Assembly: GCF_000621965.1 (NCBI RefSeq)
Contig: NZ_JHWX01000012.1
Span: 54,712-118,711, forward strand
Direction: 5' to 3'
Length of the DNA: 64,000 nucleotides
Origin: Methanobrevibacter wolinii SH
GTDB lineage: Archaea; Methanobacteriota; Methanobacteria; Methanobacteriales; Methanobacteriaceae
Part shown: positions 1 through 9,342 of the stretch, piece by piece
Layout of the letters: each line of letters opens with the position of its first letter
Numbering within the stretch: the stretch's first letter is position 1
The notes under the pieces: model-generated
Told to the model about the DNA's origin: nothing
What the model saw: the letters and a program-made list of their open reading frames with translations, nothing else
Database searches by the model: none
Position numbers and translations under genes: made by a program

Positions 1-282
1 AGTATCAGTTAAAGTTCCATATTTATGACAGAAAGGGCAATAATTAACCCAAGATCTAGTATAATTTTTGTAAGGTAATCCGGTATCAACACTTGGTTTC
101 ATTGTAACAGTAATAACAGGAACTAATTTACCTTGAGGAGCACTATTAGTAGTTGAGTATTGAACAGAAGTATTAGTATTTTGATTACTTTCAATAATAG
201 CATTGTAAGCAAAAACAGAACATAAAATTACTGATACTATTAAAAGTAATAATACAAATATAAATGTATGTTTAATCTTCAA
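1..282 (-). CDS. Secreted or membrane-anchored Cys-motif protein, 3' end cut by window edge
   Basis: The frame is open to the window edge, giving 94 codons of an incomplete protein. The start is read as TTG at 282-280 because GGGAGGAG lies just upstream (complement of 289-296). The N-terminus is KIKH followed by about 20 hydrophobic residues, a signal peptide or anchor, then an Asn/Thr/Ser-rich linker. The last visible part reads RSWVNYCPFCHKYGTLTDT, with a CxxC. From memory, methanobacterial exported proteins have similar CPxCxxYGTL modules, often near wall-binding or transglutaminase-like domains. That link is inference, since the rest of the protein is missing. The reading frame is well supported; the function is unknown. 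Confidence 0.72.
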   Translation of the reverse strand, partial: MKIKHTFIFVLLLLIVSVILCSVFAYNAIIESNQNTNTSVQYSTTNSAPQGKLVPVITVTMKPSVDTGLPYKNYTRSWVNYCPFCHKYGTLTDT

Positions 283-299
283 TAATACTCCTCCCTATA

Positions 300-1088
300 A
301 AAATCATATATTAAAAAATTTAATAAACTTAAAATATCTAAAAATAAAATTTTTAAATATAATCCCCATAAAAATAAAAAAAATTTTTAATATACTTAAA
401 TTAATTCATGAAACCTAATAATTATATTATAAAAATTATAGTTATAAGTTATAACAACTTATTTTTACTAATAAAAATTTTATTATCAAATTAAACATTA
501 AACAACATTATATATAAAATTTTTTGTAAAAATAAGCTAGTTATAAGTTTTAAGTAAAAATTAAAACTTATTAAATTTTATGCAAAAAGTGAAAAAAAGA
601 TGAATAATTAATAAAATCTATTTTAATCAAATAAAATTAAGTTATATAAATAAAAATAAATATTTTAATAAATTTAAAATATATAAAGTAATTAAAATAA
701 ATTATAAAAATTTTTACATGCTTTAAAAAATAATAAAAAGAAATAAAGAATAAATTAAGAAAAAAATCAAGTTTTTATAAATAAAAAGATAAATAAAATC
801 CTTCTAAGGAGTTTTATTGATTTTAAATTATAAATAAGAAATATCAATAAATAATAATAATTAAAATTATTAAAATTTAGTTAAAAATTAAAATAAAGAA
901 TTATAAATTATTAGAAATTAATTAAACTTATTTAAAAAAAACTTTTAATGAATTAAACTAAAAATTAACAAATATGAATAAAAATTTAAAGAATAATGAA
1001 AAATAAAATTTAATTAATATTAAACTAATAATAAATTTAAAAAAATAAAACAAAATAAATAATTAAATAAAAATAAAAAAATATTTAG
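300..1088. other. AT-rich intergenic region, no gene seen
   Basis: Almost pure A/T sequence between the truncated secreted protein and tRNA-Glu. Neither strand has a convincing reading frame with a ribosome binding site, and I see no GC-rich island that would suggest a structured RNA. It probably holds the promoter of the truncated gene. Confidence 0.6.
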
Positions 1089-1163
1089 TGCTCCGTTCGG
1101 GATTCGAACCCGAGTCTCCGGCTCGAAAGGCCAGAATGATTGGCCGGACTACACCAACGGAGC
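1089..1163 (-). tRNA. tRNA-Glu (anticodon UUC)
   Basis: The reverse complement folds as a full cloverleaf. The 7 bp acceptor stem is GCTCCGT/ACGGAGC. The anticodon stem is CTGGC/GCCGG with loop CTTTCGA, so U33 is followed by anticodon UUC. The T arm carries GGTTCGAATCC and the discriminator is A. CCA is not encoded. A TATA-like ATATACAAA lies about 30 bases upstream on the minus strand (complement of about 1192-1200). No intron is seen. Confidence 0.96.
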
Positions 1164-1264
1164 ATAGAAAAATAGTAAACTAAATAATTATTTGTATATT
1201 CTAGTATAAAAAAATTATGGTGTAATAATTACACCAACTGCAATATAATAAATAGTTCTAATAA

Positions 1265-1633
1265 TTAATAATATTGTGATGAATCTACATCAGTAGTTTG
1301 ATAATTACTAGAATAATCTGAAGATGAAGAATTAGAACCAGTATACTGTACTACACCTTCACTATTATTTGATGCATTTACCTGATTATCATTATTATCG
1401 TTATTACTATTATTTTCATAAGCACTAATATTGTGTGTTACATCAATAGGAACATGAGTTGTATTATTTTGCACAATGTTTGTAGAGTTATCATTAAATC
1501 CCATAGAAATACCCATTGTTGACCCAAGACCAAAAGCAACAATCAAAATAATAAACCCAAGTACTAATCTTTCTGGGCGTCTCCTTCTTCTAGATCTCAT
1601 TTTCAAAAACCATAAATTAATTTTAATCATCAA
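1265..1633 (-). CDS. Small membrane-anchored surface protein, low-complexity ectodomain
   Basis: 122 residues. A very basic N-terminus (RSRRRRRP) precedes one hydrophobic segment at roughly residues 23-45, giving a cytoplasm-in, tail-out topology. The rest is rich in Asn, Ser, Thr and Tyr and ends SSQYY. Methanobacterial surface proteins often have such anchors, but I recognise no family. The start is uncertain: residue 1 or the internal Met before RSRRRRRP could serve, and neither has a clear Shine-Dalgarno sequence. It faces the ribbon-helix-helix gene across a 670-base spacer with operator-like repeats, so the two may share control. Confidence 0.7.
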   Translation of the reverse strand: MMIKINLWFLKMRSRRRRRPERLVLGFIILIVAFGLGSTMGISMGFNDNSTNIVQNNTTHVPIDVTHNISAYENNSNNDNNDNQVNASNNSEGVVQYTGSNSSSSDYSSNYQTTDVDSSQYY

Positions 1634-1809
1634 ATATGTAGAAGAATTTCAAATATTAAATTTTGAAATAAAATAAATATAATTATAAATATTCGTTAAC
1701 TACTAAAAATATTTATAATAATATTTCAACATTACTATATAAACTTCAACACATTATACTAATTATATTATTATATATTATAATCTATTTAAATACTTTG
1801 TTATGTGTG

Positions 1810-1825
1810 TATGTGTGTACACATA
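1810..1825. promoter_or_regulatory. Operator-like inverted repeat TATGTGT-GT-ACACATA
   Basis: Perfect 7 bp arms separated by 2 bases, in the divergent spacer between the small surface protein and the ribbon-helix-helix gene. The same arms recur at 2123-2150. This repetition in otherwise random A/T DNA suggests a protein binding site. Confidence 0.45.
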
Positions 1826-2122
1826 TACTTAAAATGAGTATTAATATTAAAATTAATAATATAAAATAAAAAATAATTAAAAATTAATAATAAATTAAAA
1901 AACAAATTATTAACTTATAAAAATTAAATTTAATAATTAAAAATAGTTTAATAATATAAATATAGATTATATTTAATAATTAAATAAAATAATATTATTT
2001 ATATTATACAAATTAATTAAATAATAGTATTATTCTTTTAATAACCTTTATTTAATATTAAAATAAATATAACTAAGTTAAATTAATATGATTAGTAATA
2101 AAAAAATTGTATAATTAAGTAG

Positions 2123-2150
2123 TATGTGTGTACATACACATATACACATA
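2123..2150. promoter_or_regulatory. Second operator-like site, TATGTGT-N6-ACACATA plus a third half-site
   Basis: TATGTGT (2123-2129) and ACACATA (2136-2142) are perfect inverted arms with a 6-base spacer. A further ACACATA follows at 2144-2150. They match the arms at 1810-1825 and lie about 150 bases upstream of the ribbon-helix-helix gene. Binding by that regulator is inference. Confidence 0.45.
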
Positions 2151-2188
2151 TAAATATATAATTTTATAATGTATTACATTTGATTATA

Positions 2189-2218
2189 ATTACAAACATT
2201 TTGTAATATATTTGTAAT
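2189..2218. promoter_or_regulatory. Palindrome ATTACAAA-CAT-TTTGTAAT with repeated half-site, next to a TATA box
   Basis: 8 bp arms at 2189-2196 and 2200-2207, then a direct copy of TTTGTAAT at 2211-2218. A TATA-like stretch (about 2238-2247, AATATATAAA) follows, placing the sites just upstream of the probable core promoter of the ribbon-helix-helix gene. Arrayed half-sites suit a cooperatively binding ribbon-helix-helix protein and would allow autoregulation. Confidence 0.5.
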
Positions 2219-2302
2219 GAAAATCATATTTATAAAAATATATAAATAGGTACAGTAATCATTAGTAAATAATATATACATCTTAATAAAAATAATCATA
2301 TA

Positions 2303-2500
2303 ATGGCAAATAAAGAAGAAGTAGATAGGATTTGGAAACTATCTGAAAAATCACGGATGAATATTTCTCTTCCAAAAGACTTAGCAAATTGGTTAGACAA
2401 TAATGCTTCTGAGAATTGGAAATTAGACAAAGGTGCTAGATCTAAAGAAGTAACACGTATATTATTAGATGCTAAACGCCGAAGTGAAGAAGAACTTTAA
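2303..2500 (+). CDS. Ribbon-helix-helix (CopG-like) DNA-binding protein
   Basis: 65 residues. A charged N-terminal arm is followed by a short strand (RMNISLP, about residues 18-24), a first helix (KDLANWLDNN) and, after a basic turn, a second helix (SKEVTRILLDAKRR). This is the strand-helix-helix order of the MetJ/Arc/CopG fold. There is no fused toxin or partner gene. No Shine-Dalgarno sequence is visible before the ATG, although a TATA-like box sits about 55 bases upstream. Inverted repeats upstream suggest autoregulation and possibly control of the divergent surface-protein gene. The fold is fairly secure; the targets are inferred. Confidence 0.75.
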   Translation: MANKEEVDRIWKLSEKSRMNISLPKDLANWLDNNASENWKLDKGARSKEVTRILLDAKRRSEEEL

Positions 2501-2861
2501 AGTTCTTATTTATAAAAATTTTTAAAACAAATTTTTAAAACAAATTTTTAATTCTAAACAATTAAAAAAAACTAAATTTTAAAATACTTAGAAAAATCAA
2601 AACTCTAAAAAAAACTAAATTTTAAATAGTAAAAAACTTTTTTTATTTATAATAAAAATCAAATCATATTTAAGAATTAAACTAATTTTATCTAAAAATA
2701 CTTTTTTTTCAAAATTAATAAAAAAATTAGTTTTATAAATATAAATCATGATTATTTTTAAAATAATAAACTAAAAAATAATATTATAAATTAAATTAAA
2801 AAAATATATCTTACATATATATGGAACAATGAAAATTAAATAAAAAAAGTAAAAAAGAAAT
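2501..2861. other. AT-rich intergenic region, nothing recognised
   Basis: It lies between two convergent genes and holds A/T-rich sequence with several poly-T and poly-A runs that could act as terminators on either strand. No open reading frame or structured RNA is visible. Confidence 0.5.
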
Positions 2862-4070
2862 TTATGATGCTAGAGCATAAATTAATACAAGTAAAATAAC
2901 AGCTAAACCATAAATTGGATGACCTAATACAGATAATAAGTAGCATAAAATAAATACTACTAAGAAAACTCCAATTAATTTAGCTTTTTGATTCATTAAT
3001 AAATCAATAATAGTTCTATGGAATTCAGATGGAATATTATATGCATAAATACCATTAGCAAGTTCAAAAACAACTAAAGATAAAGGTTGACCAAAGACAA
3101 AAATATGATCAGCAAGTTGAGCTCTTTCACCTGCTTCTCTTCTACTTTTACCTATACCTGCTCTAACTTTAGCACCATTGTTTAAAATAAACCAAGCAGT
3201 ATCTAAACCTGCACGTATAGCTAAATCTTTACTAGGGAATCTTGCAATAAAATCATCTCCACCTTCACGATAACCTTCAATTTGACCTTGACATTCTGTT
3301 TCAATAAAATTTTTAACACCAGTCATTAATTCAAGTAATTTATCTCTACCATTTTCTGAAATAAATCCAGTTGAATCAATAATATCAATAAATAAATAAT
3401 TATCAAGGTTGTGTTTTCTAGAGGTTCCAATTTCAAATGGAGAATCAATTACTATAGCATATTCTCCACCAAGTTTAGTGAATGCAACGCCAGAAAATCC
3501 TCCAACTTCATGAGTGTAATTAATAGATCTTTCAAGTGCAGCAGCACCAGTCATACCTACAGCAGCAGCTACTAAAACATCATATTTATAACCTAAACTA
3601 ATCATATGTAATGCAACTTGAATAGCTTGATTTTTACTTAACATTTTAGCAATGATTTCAGATTCAGATTGTTCTACAATTTCTCCACCAGAATCTACAA
3701 TCATTTTAGAGAACTCACGAATAACAGGATGAGTTTTAGGAATTTCTACATATAAATACCTATCATTACCCATTATAATATCACTTACAAGAGCATATTC
3801 TTCTACTCTTTGTTCTGCAGGAACGAATTCATAGAAACTATGGTTTTCAGGTATATTTTCTTCACCAATATCACGTACTAAATTATAGAAAATACTGTCA
3901 GTTGTAATTTCCGCAGGTTCAATTTCCATTAAAATAGTTTCAGTATAGTTAAATAAATCAACATATTCTGTTTCAGTTTCATTTGTTGGGAAAAATTTAG
4001 TACCTATACTTATTGTTTTATAATGAGTTAAAAGAGAAATAAGACTACGTAATAATTCATGATCTGCCAT
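2862..4070 (-). CDS. Membrane protein with palm-type nucleotide cyclase-like domain
   Basis: 402 residues with a strong GGAGGG site before the ATG. Residues 1-225 match no domain I can name. Residues 226-330 have the pattern of the palm superfamily (class III cyclases, GGDEF and Cas10): FIDIIDST with Asp229, then GGDDFIARF with Asp272 and Asp273, then RAGIGKSRREAGERAQLAD. The two acidic sites are where these enzymes bind catalytic metals. Two hydrophobic segments (about 365-384 and 387-402) form a C-terminal hairpin anchor. The gene lies 35 bases downstream of a NYN RNase gene and is probably co-transcribed with it. Activity and product are unknown; a catalytically dead regulatory domain is possible. 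Confidence 0.6.
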   Translation of the reverse strand: MADHELLRSLISLLTHYKTISIGTKFFPTNETETEYVDLFNYTETILMEIEPAEITTDSIFYNLVRDIGEENIPENHSFYEFVPAEQRVEEYALVSDIIMGNDRYLYVEIPKTHPVIREFSKMIVDSGGEIVEQSESEIIAKMLSKNQAIQVALHMISLGYKYDVLVAAAVGMTGAAALERSINYTHEVGGFSGVAFTKLGGEYAIVIDSPFEIGTSRKHNLDNYLFIDIIDSTGFISENGRDKLLELMTGVKNFIETECQGQIEGYREGGDDFIARFPSKDLAIRAGLDTAWFILNNGAKVRAGIGKSRREAGERAQLADHIFVFGQPLSLVVFELANGIYAYNIPSEFHRTIIDLLMNQKAKLIGVFLVVFILCYLLSVLGHPIYGLAVILLVLIYALAS

Positions 4071-4105
4071 ATAATTTCCCTCCTTTAACTAATAAATTAT
4101 AATGT

Positions 4106-5149
4106 TTAAAATAAGGAGTCATCATCAGCATTTCCTCCTTTTTCTAAAAATATTTCAAAATCTCCTGGTTTTTCTAACATAATATCTGGTTTAACTGTAA
4201 CAAATGGAAACTTCCAAGATCCAATTCTTGATGCAACAGTACTTGCAATATTTCTAGAGTTCTTTTTAATAAAAATTTCATCAAAGTTATCAATATGAAT
4301 CTCAACATTAAATGGTGAATAATCCATAACTTCTTCATTATATAATGCATTTAAATTAAAAGTTCCAGGTTTTGTAAATAAATCATTACGTACTGCAATT
4401 AAAGGTTTTTTAGGTAATCTTAACCTTTCTGCAATTGCATTAGAAATAGGTCCTGCATTCCTAACAGTAACTTTATAATCTCTAGGATGTACAAGTACAA
4501 AAATAATATGTGGTGCTTGTGATTCAACACCATCAACCATACTAACAATTTCTTTAAACATAGGAATTTTAGATAAAACACCTTCAATTTTATTATCTAA
4601 ACTATGATTTTCTGAATCATCTAATCTAATAATAGATTCTTTAGCAATATTTAAAGGAGTAAGTTCAATACCTTCTTTTTCTCTATAAGTATCCCAACGT
4701 TTAGCTTCGAATTGATCTAAAATATTATCACAAATATGTTGTAAAATATTTTTATCTTTTTTAGGCATTTTAGAATGACCCATAACTAAATGGCTACCAT
4801 CAAAAGAAAAAGGTATTCTAATAGTATCAATGTTAAAAAATTCATCTTTAAAATCTCTAAATTTATCATTGGATAATACTTTAGCATTTTCTTCTTCTGC
4901 TAATTTTAGTATAAAATGATCTGCATTATTACCAGAAGGTACTTCTTCAATAAGTTCATCGGCAACTAATTTATTATATTCATCAGGATTATCAATATCA
5001 TGTGCAAGAGAAGCATCTGCAATAACTACAAATTCATCACCTTTAGCTTCTAAAGCTTCAACTGCTGCTAAAATATTATTTAACATAGGTTTAGAATTTT
5101 CATCTTTTTTGAAATGTGCTACATTAGACGCATCAACAATAACTTTCAT
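4106..5149 (-). CDS. NYN/PIN-like ribonuclease (Zc3h12a-type) with C-terminal extension
   Basis: 347 residues; GAGGT precedes the ATG. Residues 1-110 fit the NYN branch of the PIN fold: IVDASNVA (Asp6, Asn9), VVIADAS (Asp45), NADHFILKLA (Asp77) and VLSNDKFRDF (Asp95, Asp99). These acidic residues would hold the metals for RNA cleavage. Residues 130-347 form a second region I cannot assign. The downstream gene is the palm/cyclase-like membrane protein, 35 bases away on the same strand, which hints at a shared process. A housekeeping role in RNA decay is equally possible. Confidence 0.72.
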   Translation of the reverse strand: MKVIVDASNVAHFKKDENSKPMLNNILAAVEALEAKGDEFVVIADASLAHDIDNPDEYNKLVADELIEEVPSGNNADHFILKLAEEENAKVLSNDKFRDFKDEFFNIDTIRIPFSFDGSHLVMGHSKMPKKDKNILQHICDNILDQFEAKRWDTYREKEGIELTPLNIAKESIIRLDDSENHSLDNKIEGVLSKIPMFKEIVSMVDGVESQAPHIIFVLVHPRDYKVTVRNAGPISNAIAERLRLPKKPLIAVRNDLFTKPGTFNLNALYNEEVMDYSPFNVEIHIDNFDEIFIKKNSRNIASTVASRIGSWKFPFVTVKPDIMLEKPGDFEIFLEKGGNADDDSLF

Positions 5150-5515
5150 AGAAATACCTCTTTATAAATTTAATTTGCCGATATACTTTAGTTTTAAAAT
5201 TACTGAAACCAAGAATAGAAAAAATATAATTTTAAAACTAGTTGTATAATATAAATTTATATTTCTTTAATTCTATATTTAAACTTTGTTAAAAAACATA
5301 GAATAAACTAAATTTTCACTAAATAAAGTTAAAAATAAGAAACTAAAACACTTATAAAATCATTAAAAAATCATAAAATTTTAAAAAAATAATAAAAAAA
5401 TTATAAAAAACTATAAAAAATAAAAAAAATAGATTTTCTTAAAAATATTTAAATTTAAGAAAGATTCCTTTTTAATTTAAAAATCTAATGAAGTTAAATT
5501 TTTCAAGAAAAAAAA
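5150..5515. other. AT-rich spacer, no gene seen
   Basis: 366 bases of A/T-rich DNA between the phosphoesterase and the NYN nuclease genes. The part near 5220-5270 may hold the promoter of the nuclease operon. No reading frame or repeat stands out. Confidence 0.5.
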
Positions 5516-6271
5516 TTATAAATCCACATAATCTCTACGTTTAAAATTACCTAAAAGAACTTTATTACCATCTAATTTATTTAAATAAATTTCAATATTT
5601 TTATTAGTAATTTTAATTGTATTATATGAATTAACATCTTTACCTCTTAATTTATAAGAAGAAAGACTACCTGCATTTACAAATAATGTATCATCCATTC
5701 TCCATAAATGAGGTACATGTTTGTGACCACCAATAACAATATCAACATCATGATTAATTACAGATTCAAGAATATCCCCTGCATCAGAAAGAATATTTCT
5801 TTCTCTACCAGTTCTAGGAATAGAAATTATATGATGGTGCATTGCAACAATAGAAAATTTATTTTCCACCATACATTTATTTAACTCATTTTCCATCCAA
5901 ATTTGTTGTAACTTACCAATATGTCCTTCAGATAAATCAGGAGAAGTACTATCTAAACCTAAAACAACAAGATTCTCATCATCTTTAGTAAGTTTCCAAC
6001 TACTTTCACCAATGAGTTCTTCAAAAGTTTGATAACCTAAATTTTTTGCATCATGGTTTCCAGGAATAGCAAAAAGAGGAGCTTCAAACATTTGTAAATA
6101 TTCTTTAGCCTTTAAAAACTGAGTATAATAACCATTATTAGTTAAATCACCAGTTAATATAATCATATCTGCTCCAAGAGCATTGATTTCATCAACAGCT
6201 TTTAAATAAGCTGCTTCATTAAAATCATTATTACTCACATGTAAATCAGATATATGTGCTATAAGTACCAT
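5516..6271 (-). CDS. Calcineurin-like metallophosphoesterase
   Basis: 251 residues, close to a minimal phosphoesterase. The metal motifs appear in order: ISDLHVS (D-x-H), LTGDLTNNG (GD), PGNHD (GNHD), AMHHH and GGHKHVPH (GHxH). Together these bind two metals. This group hydrolyses phosphodiesters such as cyclic nucleotides, and the sequence alone does not fix the substrate. It lies 8 bases downstream of the NAC gene on the same strand, so the two are probably one transcript. The ribosome binding site is weak, which suggests translational coupling to nac. Confidence 0.85.
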   Translation of the reverse strand: MVLIAHISDLHVSNNDFNEAAYLKAVDEINALGADMIILTGDLTNNGYYTQFLKAKEYLQMFEAPLFAIPGNHDAKNLGYQTFEELIGESSWKLTKDDENLVVLGLDSTSPDLSEGHIGKLQQIWMENELNKCMVENKFSIVAMHHHIISIPRTGRERNILSDAGDILESVINHDVDIVIGGHKHVPHLWRMDDTLFVNAGSLSSYKLRGKDVNSYNTIKITNKNIEIYLNKLDGNKVLLGNFKRRDYVDL

Positions 6272-6279
6272 AATATCAT

Positions 6280-6630
6280 TTATTGACTTAATTTAAGAAT
6301 AGCTTCAGCTAAATCTCCTTTAACTTCTTTTAATGCATTTTCAGCTTCTTCTTTAGATACATTAGTCTGATTTGCAACTATTTCAATATCTTCATCAGTA
6401 ATATCAAGTTCAATTTCTTTTTCTATTTCTTTTGCTTCACCAGTAACTTGATAAGTTTCAGTTCCCATAATATTCATAGCATTAACTTCAGCTGGAGAAA
6501 TAACAATATCTTTATCAGCACATTTGATGATAACTTCTTCTACACCATCAATATCTTCCATTTTCATTCCCATTTTTTTCATTTGTCTTTGCATTTGTTT
6601 CATTTGTTTTGGATTCATTCCAGGAATCAT
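6280..6630 (-). CDS. nac: Nascent polypeptide-associated complex protein (archaeal NAC)
   Basis: 116 residues, normal for archaeal NAC. The Met/Lys/Gln-rich N-terminus is followed by the NAC beta-barrel (about residues 30-68, including IKCADKDIVISPAEV) and a C-terminal UBA domain (about 75-116). The protein forms a homodimer at the ribosome exit and shields nascent chains. GAAGGT precedes the ATG. The metallophosphoesterase gene follows after 8 bases. Confidence 0.93.
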   Translation of the reverse strand: MIPGMNPKQMKQMQRQMKKMGMKMEDIDGVEEVIIKCADKDIVISPAEVNAMNIMGTETYQVTGEAKEIEKEIELDITDEDIEIVANQTNVSKEEAENALKEVKGDLAEAILKLSQ

Positions 6631-7020
6631 TATATAAACCTTCTATTAATTTTTGAATAAAAATATATTATTAATATATTATTGATTTTATTATTTAATA
6701 TTTTTTTGTCTTTGTTTAAATTATTCTAATTTTTAAAATAAACTTTTATAAAATTAATTTTCAAATATTAAATACTGTTTAAATCATTATAAAAACCAGG
6801 ATTTTAAAAATCATATAAATTTTTTATATTAAAGCAATAATTAATACTCATAATAAAAACTTGAATCATGAAAATCTAAATATTAAAATTATTAATTTTT
6901 AAATTAAAAGTAAATATATTGATTTAAACAATATAAATAAATATTTAAAAATTATTTATTGTAATTAGATATTATAAAAATAAAAACCACAATAAAATAT
7001 AAATATTTATCTTAATTTAA
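6631..7020. other. AT-rich spacer between tgtA and nac, no gene seen
   Basis: 390 bases of A/T-rich DNA upstream of nac and downstream of tgtA, both on the minus strand. It must contain the nac promoter and the tgtA terminator. An overlapping plus-strand frame at 6448-6660 mirrors the nac coding sequence and is not real. Confidence 0.5.
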
Positions 7021-9000
7021 TTATTTTTTAAAACCTTTCCTTGTTTTAATTGCTTGACCTTTATTAAAACTTTTAATTTCACGTGGGTTAAGTAAAGCTT
7101 TTCCAATTCCTAATAAATCATCATTTTTATTTACTAGTAAAACTTCATCATTTGCACGAATATTTTCATCACATTGAACTACAAATTGACAGAAAACACT
7201 TTTACCATCACGAGTAAATGGTTCAGAATCTTCATTTACAACTACTCTATTTTTTGGATAATCCATAGCATTATGTAATCTTATAGCTCCCTCTTTAGTA
7301 AGTATTAGAAATGCATCTGAAGCACGCATATTTGCTACCATTTTTCCATTTACAGAAACATGCCTGATTTTACCTGTTTTCTTAGATTTTTCAAATTTAA
7401 CTTTACCATCAAATAAAGCTTCACCAGCACCTTCACCAAATTGATAATCTGCAATTGCTTTAATTTTTCTTACATCATCTTTATGATATCTAATATCATT
7501 AGATTGTGGATGTATTTTATCAAATTTTAAATCATAATGATTTGCAAGACTTTGATGAATTAAAATTTGATTATAATATTTAGAAGATTCTTTAATACAA
7601 TTATTAATAAAATTAATTGCATCTGCATCTTTAATTTTCGGTGATTCATTTTGACTTAAAGGATAAACTTCATCTATATCAAGAGGTATAAAACCAAATG
7701 GAACATCAAGTACCATAAAGTCACTATCATCTAAATCAATATCTCCTTCATTACCATAAACATAGAATCTACCTAATTTACCAGAAATATTTTTAGAATA
7801 TGGTTTTCTAGTAGGTGGTAAAAGAATTAAATTTGATTTTTTAGGCATTTTTCTAATTTTTTCTAAATGACGTCTAACTTCAGGTCTTTTAAGTGATTCT
7901 GGACCAGTATAAAAGAATGCAGATTTTTTACTTCTTGGATCATAAACTTCAAGATCCTCACTATAATTACCAAGTTCTCTTACAGCATTAAGTAATGCAG
8001 GATGAGCCCTACATCTTTCTTCTACAAGTTCCATTAAAGTTCCATCATAAATAGCTTGTCTAACTGTTCTAAGTTCTGCAAAAGAAACATTAAGATTATG
8101 TTGAGCAATAAGTTGTACTCTTTCTTCTTTAGGTAATGCTCTTAATTCCTCTGGAGTATATTTACTACATACCTCACAAGAACAAGGCATTTCATTTAAA
8201 TCTTCAAGCCTATAAGTTCCTCTTGTAGATAAAAGTCTATCATCTTCAGCATATAATATATATGCAGCAGAATCAAATAAATCACAACCCATAGCAGCAC
8301 AAAGAGCAAAAATCATAGGATGTCCTGCACCCATTAAATGTCTTGGGACATTATCAGGTAAATGATTTACACTATGCATTACAACATCAACTAAATCAGA
8401 ATATTTATACATTTCCATTAAAGGTACAACAGCACCAATAGGATATAAATCTGCATCAAGTTTAGTAAGTTCATCAGCACATTTTTCTCTTAAATCAAGA
8501 AATGTTGAACCTTGAACTACTGAATTTAAAAGCATTGAAATATTATTTTCGTTTTTATATTTAACTGCTTCTTTAGCACGTTCAATAGTAATTTTTAAAT
8601 CTCTTTCTGCTTCTTCTCTTTTAACAAAAGGTCCAGTAGGAATATCTAAAGAGGTACCAATATCAGTTCCAATTTTTTCTTGAAAATCAATAACTTCTTT
8701 ATTTCCAATATCAATATCACCATAAACAGATAATTGGAATGAACCAGAATCAGTCATAATAGGTCCATCAAAGTTTATAAGTTTATGAACCCCTTCTTCA
8801 AGAGCAATTTTTTTTAATTCCTCATCTTTAAAAATTATGTAAGAATTAGTAATAACAATATCTGCTCCATATTTTTTAACATCAATAGTCTGTTTACCTG
8901 GATGAATAACAGGCATAAGAGCAGGAGTTTTAACATTACCATGCTTAGTTTTAAGAACACCAACTCTTCCCTTATTATCTTTAGCTTTTATTTCAAACAT
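7021..9000 (-). CDS. tgtA: tRNA-guanine(15) transglycosylase (archaeosine synthesis)
   Basis: 659 residues, the full archaeal length. The catalytic barrel carries MTDSGSFQL with the presumed nucleophile Asp84, and the zinc site is CSCEVCSKYTPEEL (about residues 272-286) plus a later His. A long middle domain follows, then a C-terminal PUA RNA-binding domain (about 580-655, VQCDENIRANDEVLLVN). The enzyme exchanges G15 of tRNA for preQ0, the first step to archaeosine. A GGAG lies before the ATG. It is flanked by spacers of over 390 bases, so it is probably transcribed alone. Confidence 0.95.
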   Translation of the reverse strand: MFEIKAKDNKGRVGVLKTKHGNVKTPALMPVIHPGKQTIDVKKYGADIVITNSYIIFKDEELKKIALEEGVHKLINFDGPIMTDSGSFQLSVYGDIDIGNKEVIDFQEKIGTDIGTSLDIPTGPFVKREEAERDLKITIERAKEAVKYKNENNISMLLNSVVQGSTFLDLREKCADELTKLDADLYPIGAVVPLMEMYKYSDLVDVVMHSVNHLPDNVPRHLMGAGHPMIFALCAAMGCDLFDSAAYILYAEDDRLLSTRGTYRLEDLNEMPCSCEVCSKYTPEELRALPKEERVQLIAQHNLNVSFAELRTVRQAIYDGTLMELVEERCRAHPALLNAVRELGNYSEDLEVYDPRSKKSAFFYTGPESLKRPEVRRHLEKIRKMPKKSNLILLPPTRKPYSKNISGKLGRFYVYGNEGDIDLDDSDFMVLDVPFGFIPLDIDEVYPLSQNESPKIKDADAINFINNCIKESSKYYNQILIHQSLANHYDLKFDKIHPQSNDIRYHKDDVRKIKAIADYQFGEGAGEALFDGKVKFEKSKKTGKIRHVSVNGKMVANMRASDAFLILTKEGAIRLHNAMDYPKNRVVVNEDSEPFTRDGKSVFCQFVVQCDENIRANDEVLLVNKNDDLLGIGKALLNPREIKSFNKGQAIKTRKGFKK

Positions 9001-9210
9001 TAAATTTCTCCTGAAATTAAAATAAATAGAATCATTAATTATTAATAATTAATTAAATAAAATTATTTAAAATCTATATAAAAATAGTAATAACTTATAT
9101 ATTATTTCTTTAAATCTTAATATAAAAATTTTTAGATAAATTAAATTTAATAAAGATATAAAAAATAGAAATTTACAAAATACAATAAAAAAACATGATA
9201 AAAATAAAAA

Positions 9211-9300
9211 ACATCAAACCAACAAACACTATAAAAAACCAATAAAAAATAAAAAACATCAAACCAACAAACACTATAAAAAACCAATAAAAAATAAAAA
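9211..9300. repeat. Tandem duplication, two units of 45 bp
   Basis: A unit starting acatcaaaccaacaaacact occurs at 9211 and again at 9256, essentially identical across 45 bases. It lies upstream of tgtA in noncoding DNA and resembles a replication slippage product; no function is evident. Confidence 0.8.
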
Positions 9301-9342
9301 ATTCAATATTAAAAATAAAATTTGTAAAAATAAAAAAATAAT

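Noticed and set aside
300..1088. Replication origin in the long A/T spacer
   Set aside because: There is no Cdc6/Orc gene next to it and no ORB-like repeats; the composition is the same as in other spacers.
1810..2150. Reading the TGTACA cores here as TRP boxes
   Set aside because: The TGTAC core is embedded in longer TATGTGT/ACACATA arms and is next to a ribbon-helix-helix gene, not a trp gene.
2862..4070. Assigning adenylate cyclase activity outright
   Set aside because: Only the palm fold and metal Asp pattern are visible; the substrate-selecting residues cannot be identified.
9181..9300. CRISPR array
   Set aside because: Only two units of 45 bp, no spacers of unique sequence, and no cas genes in the window.
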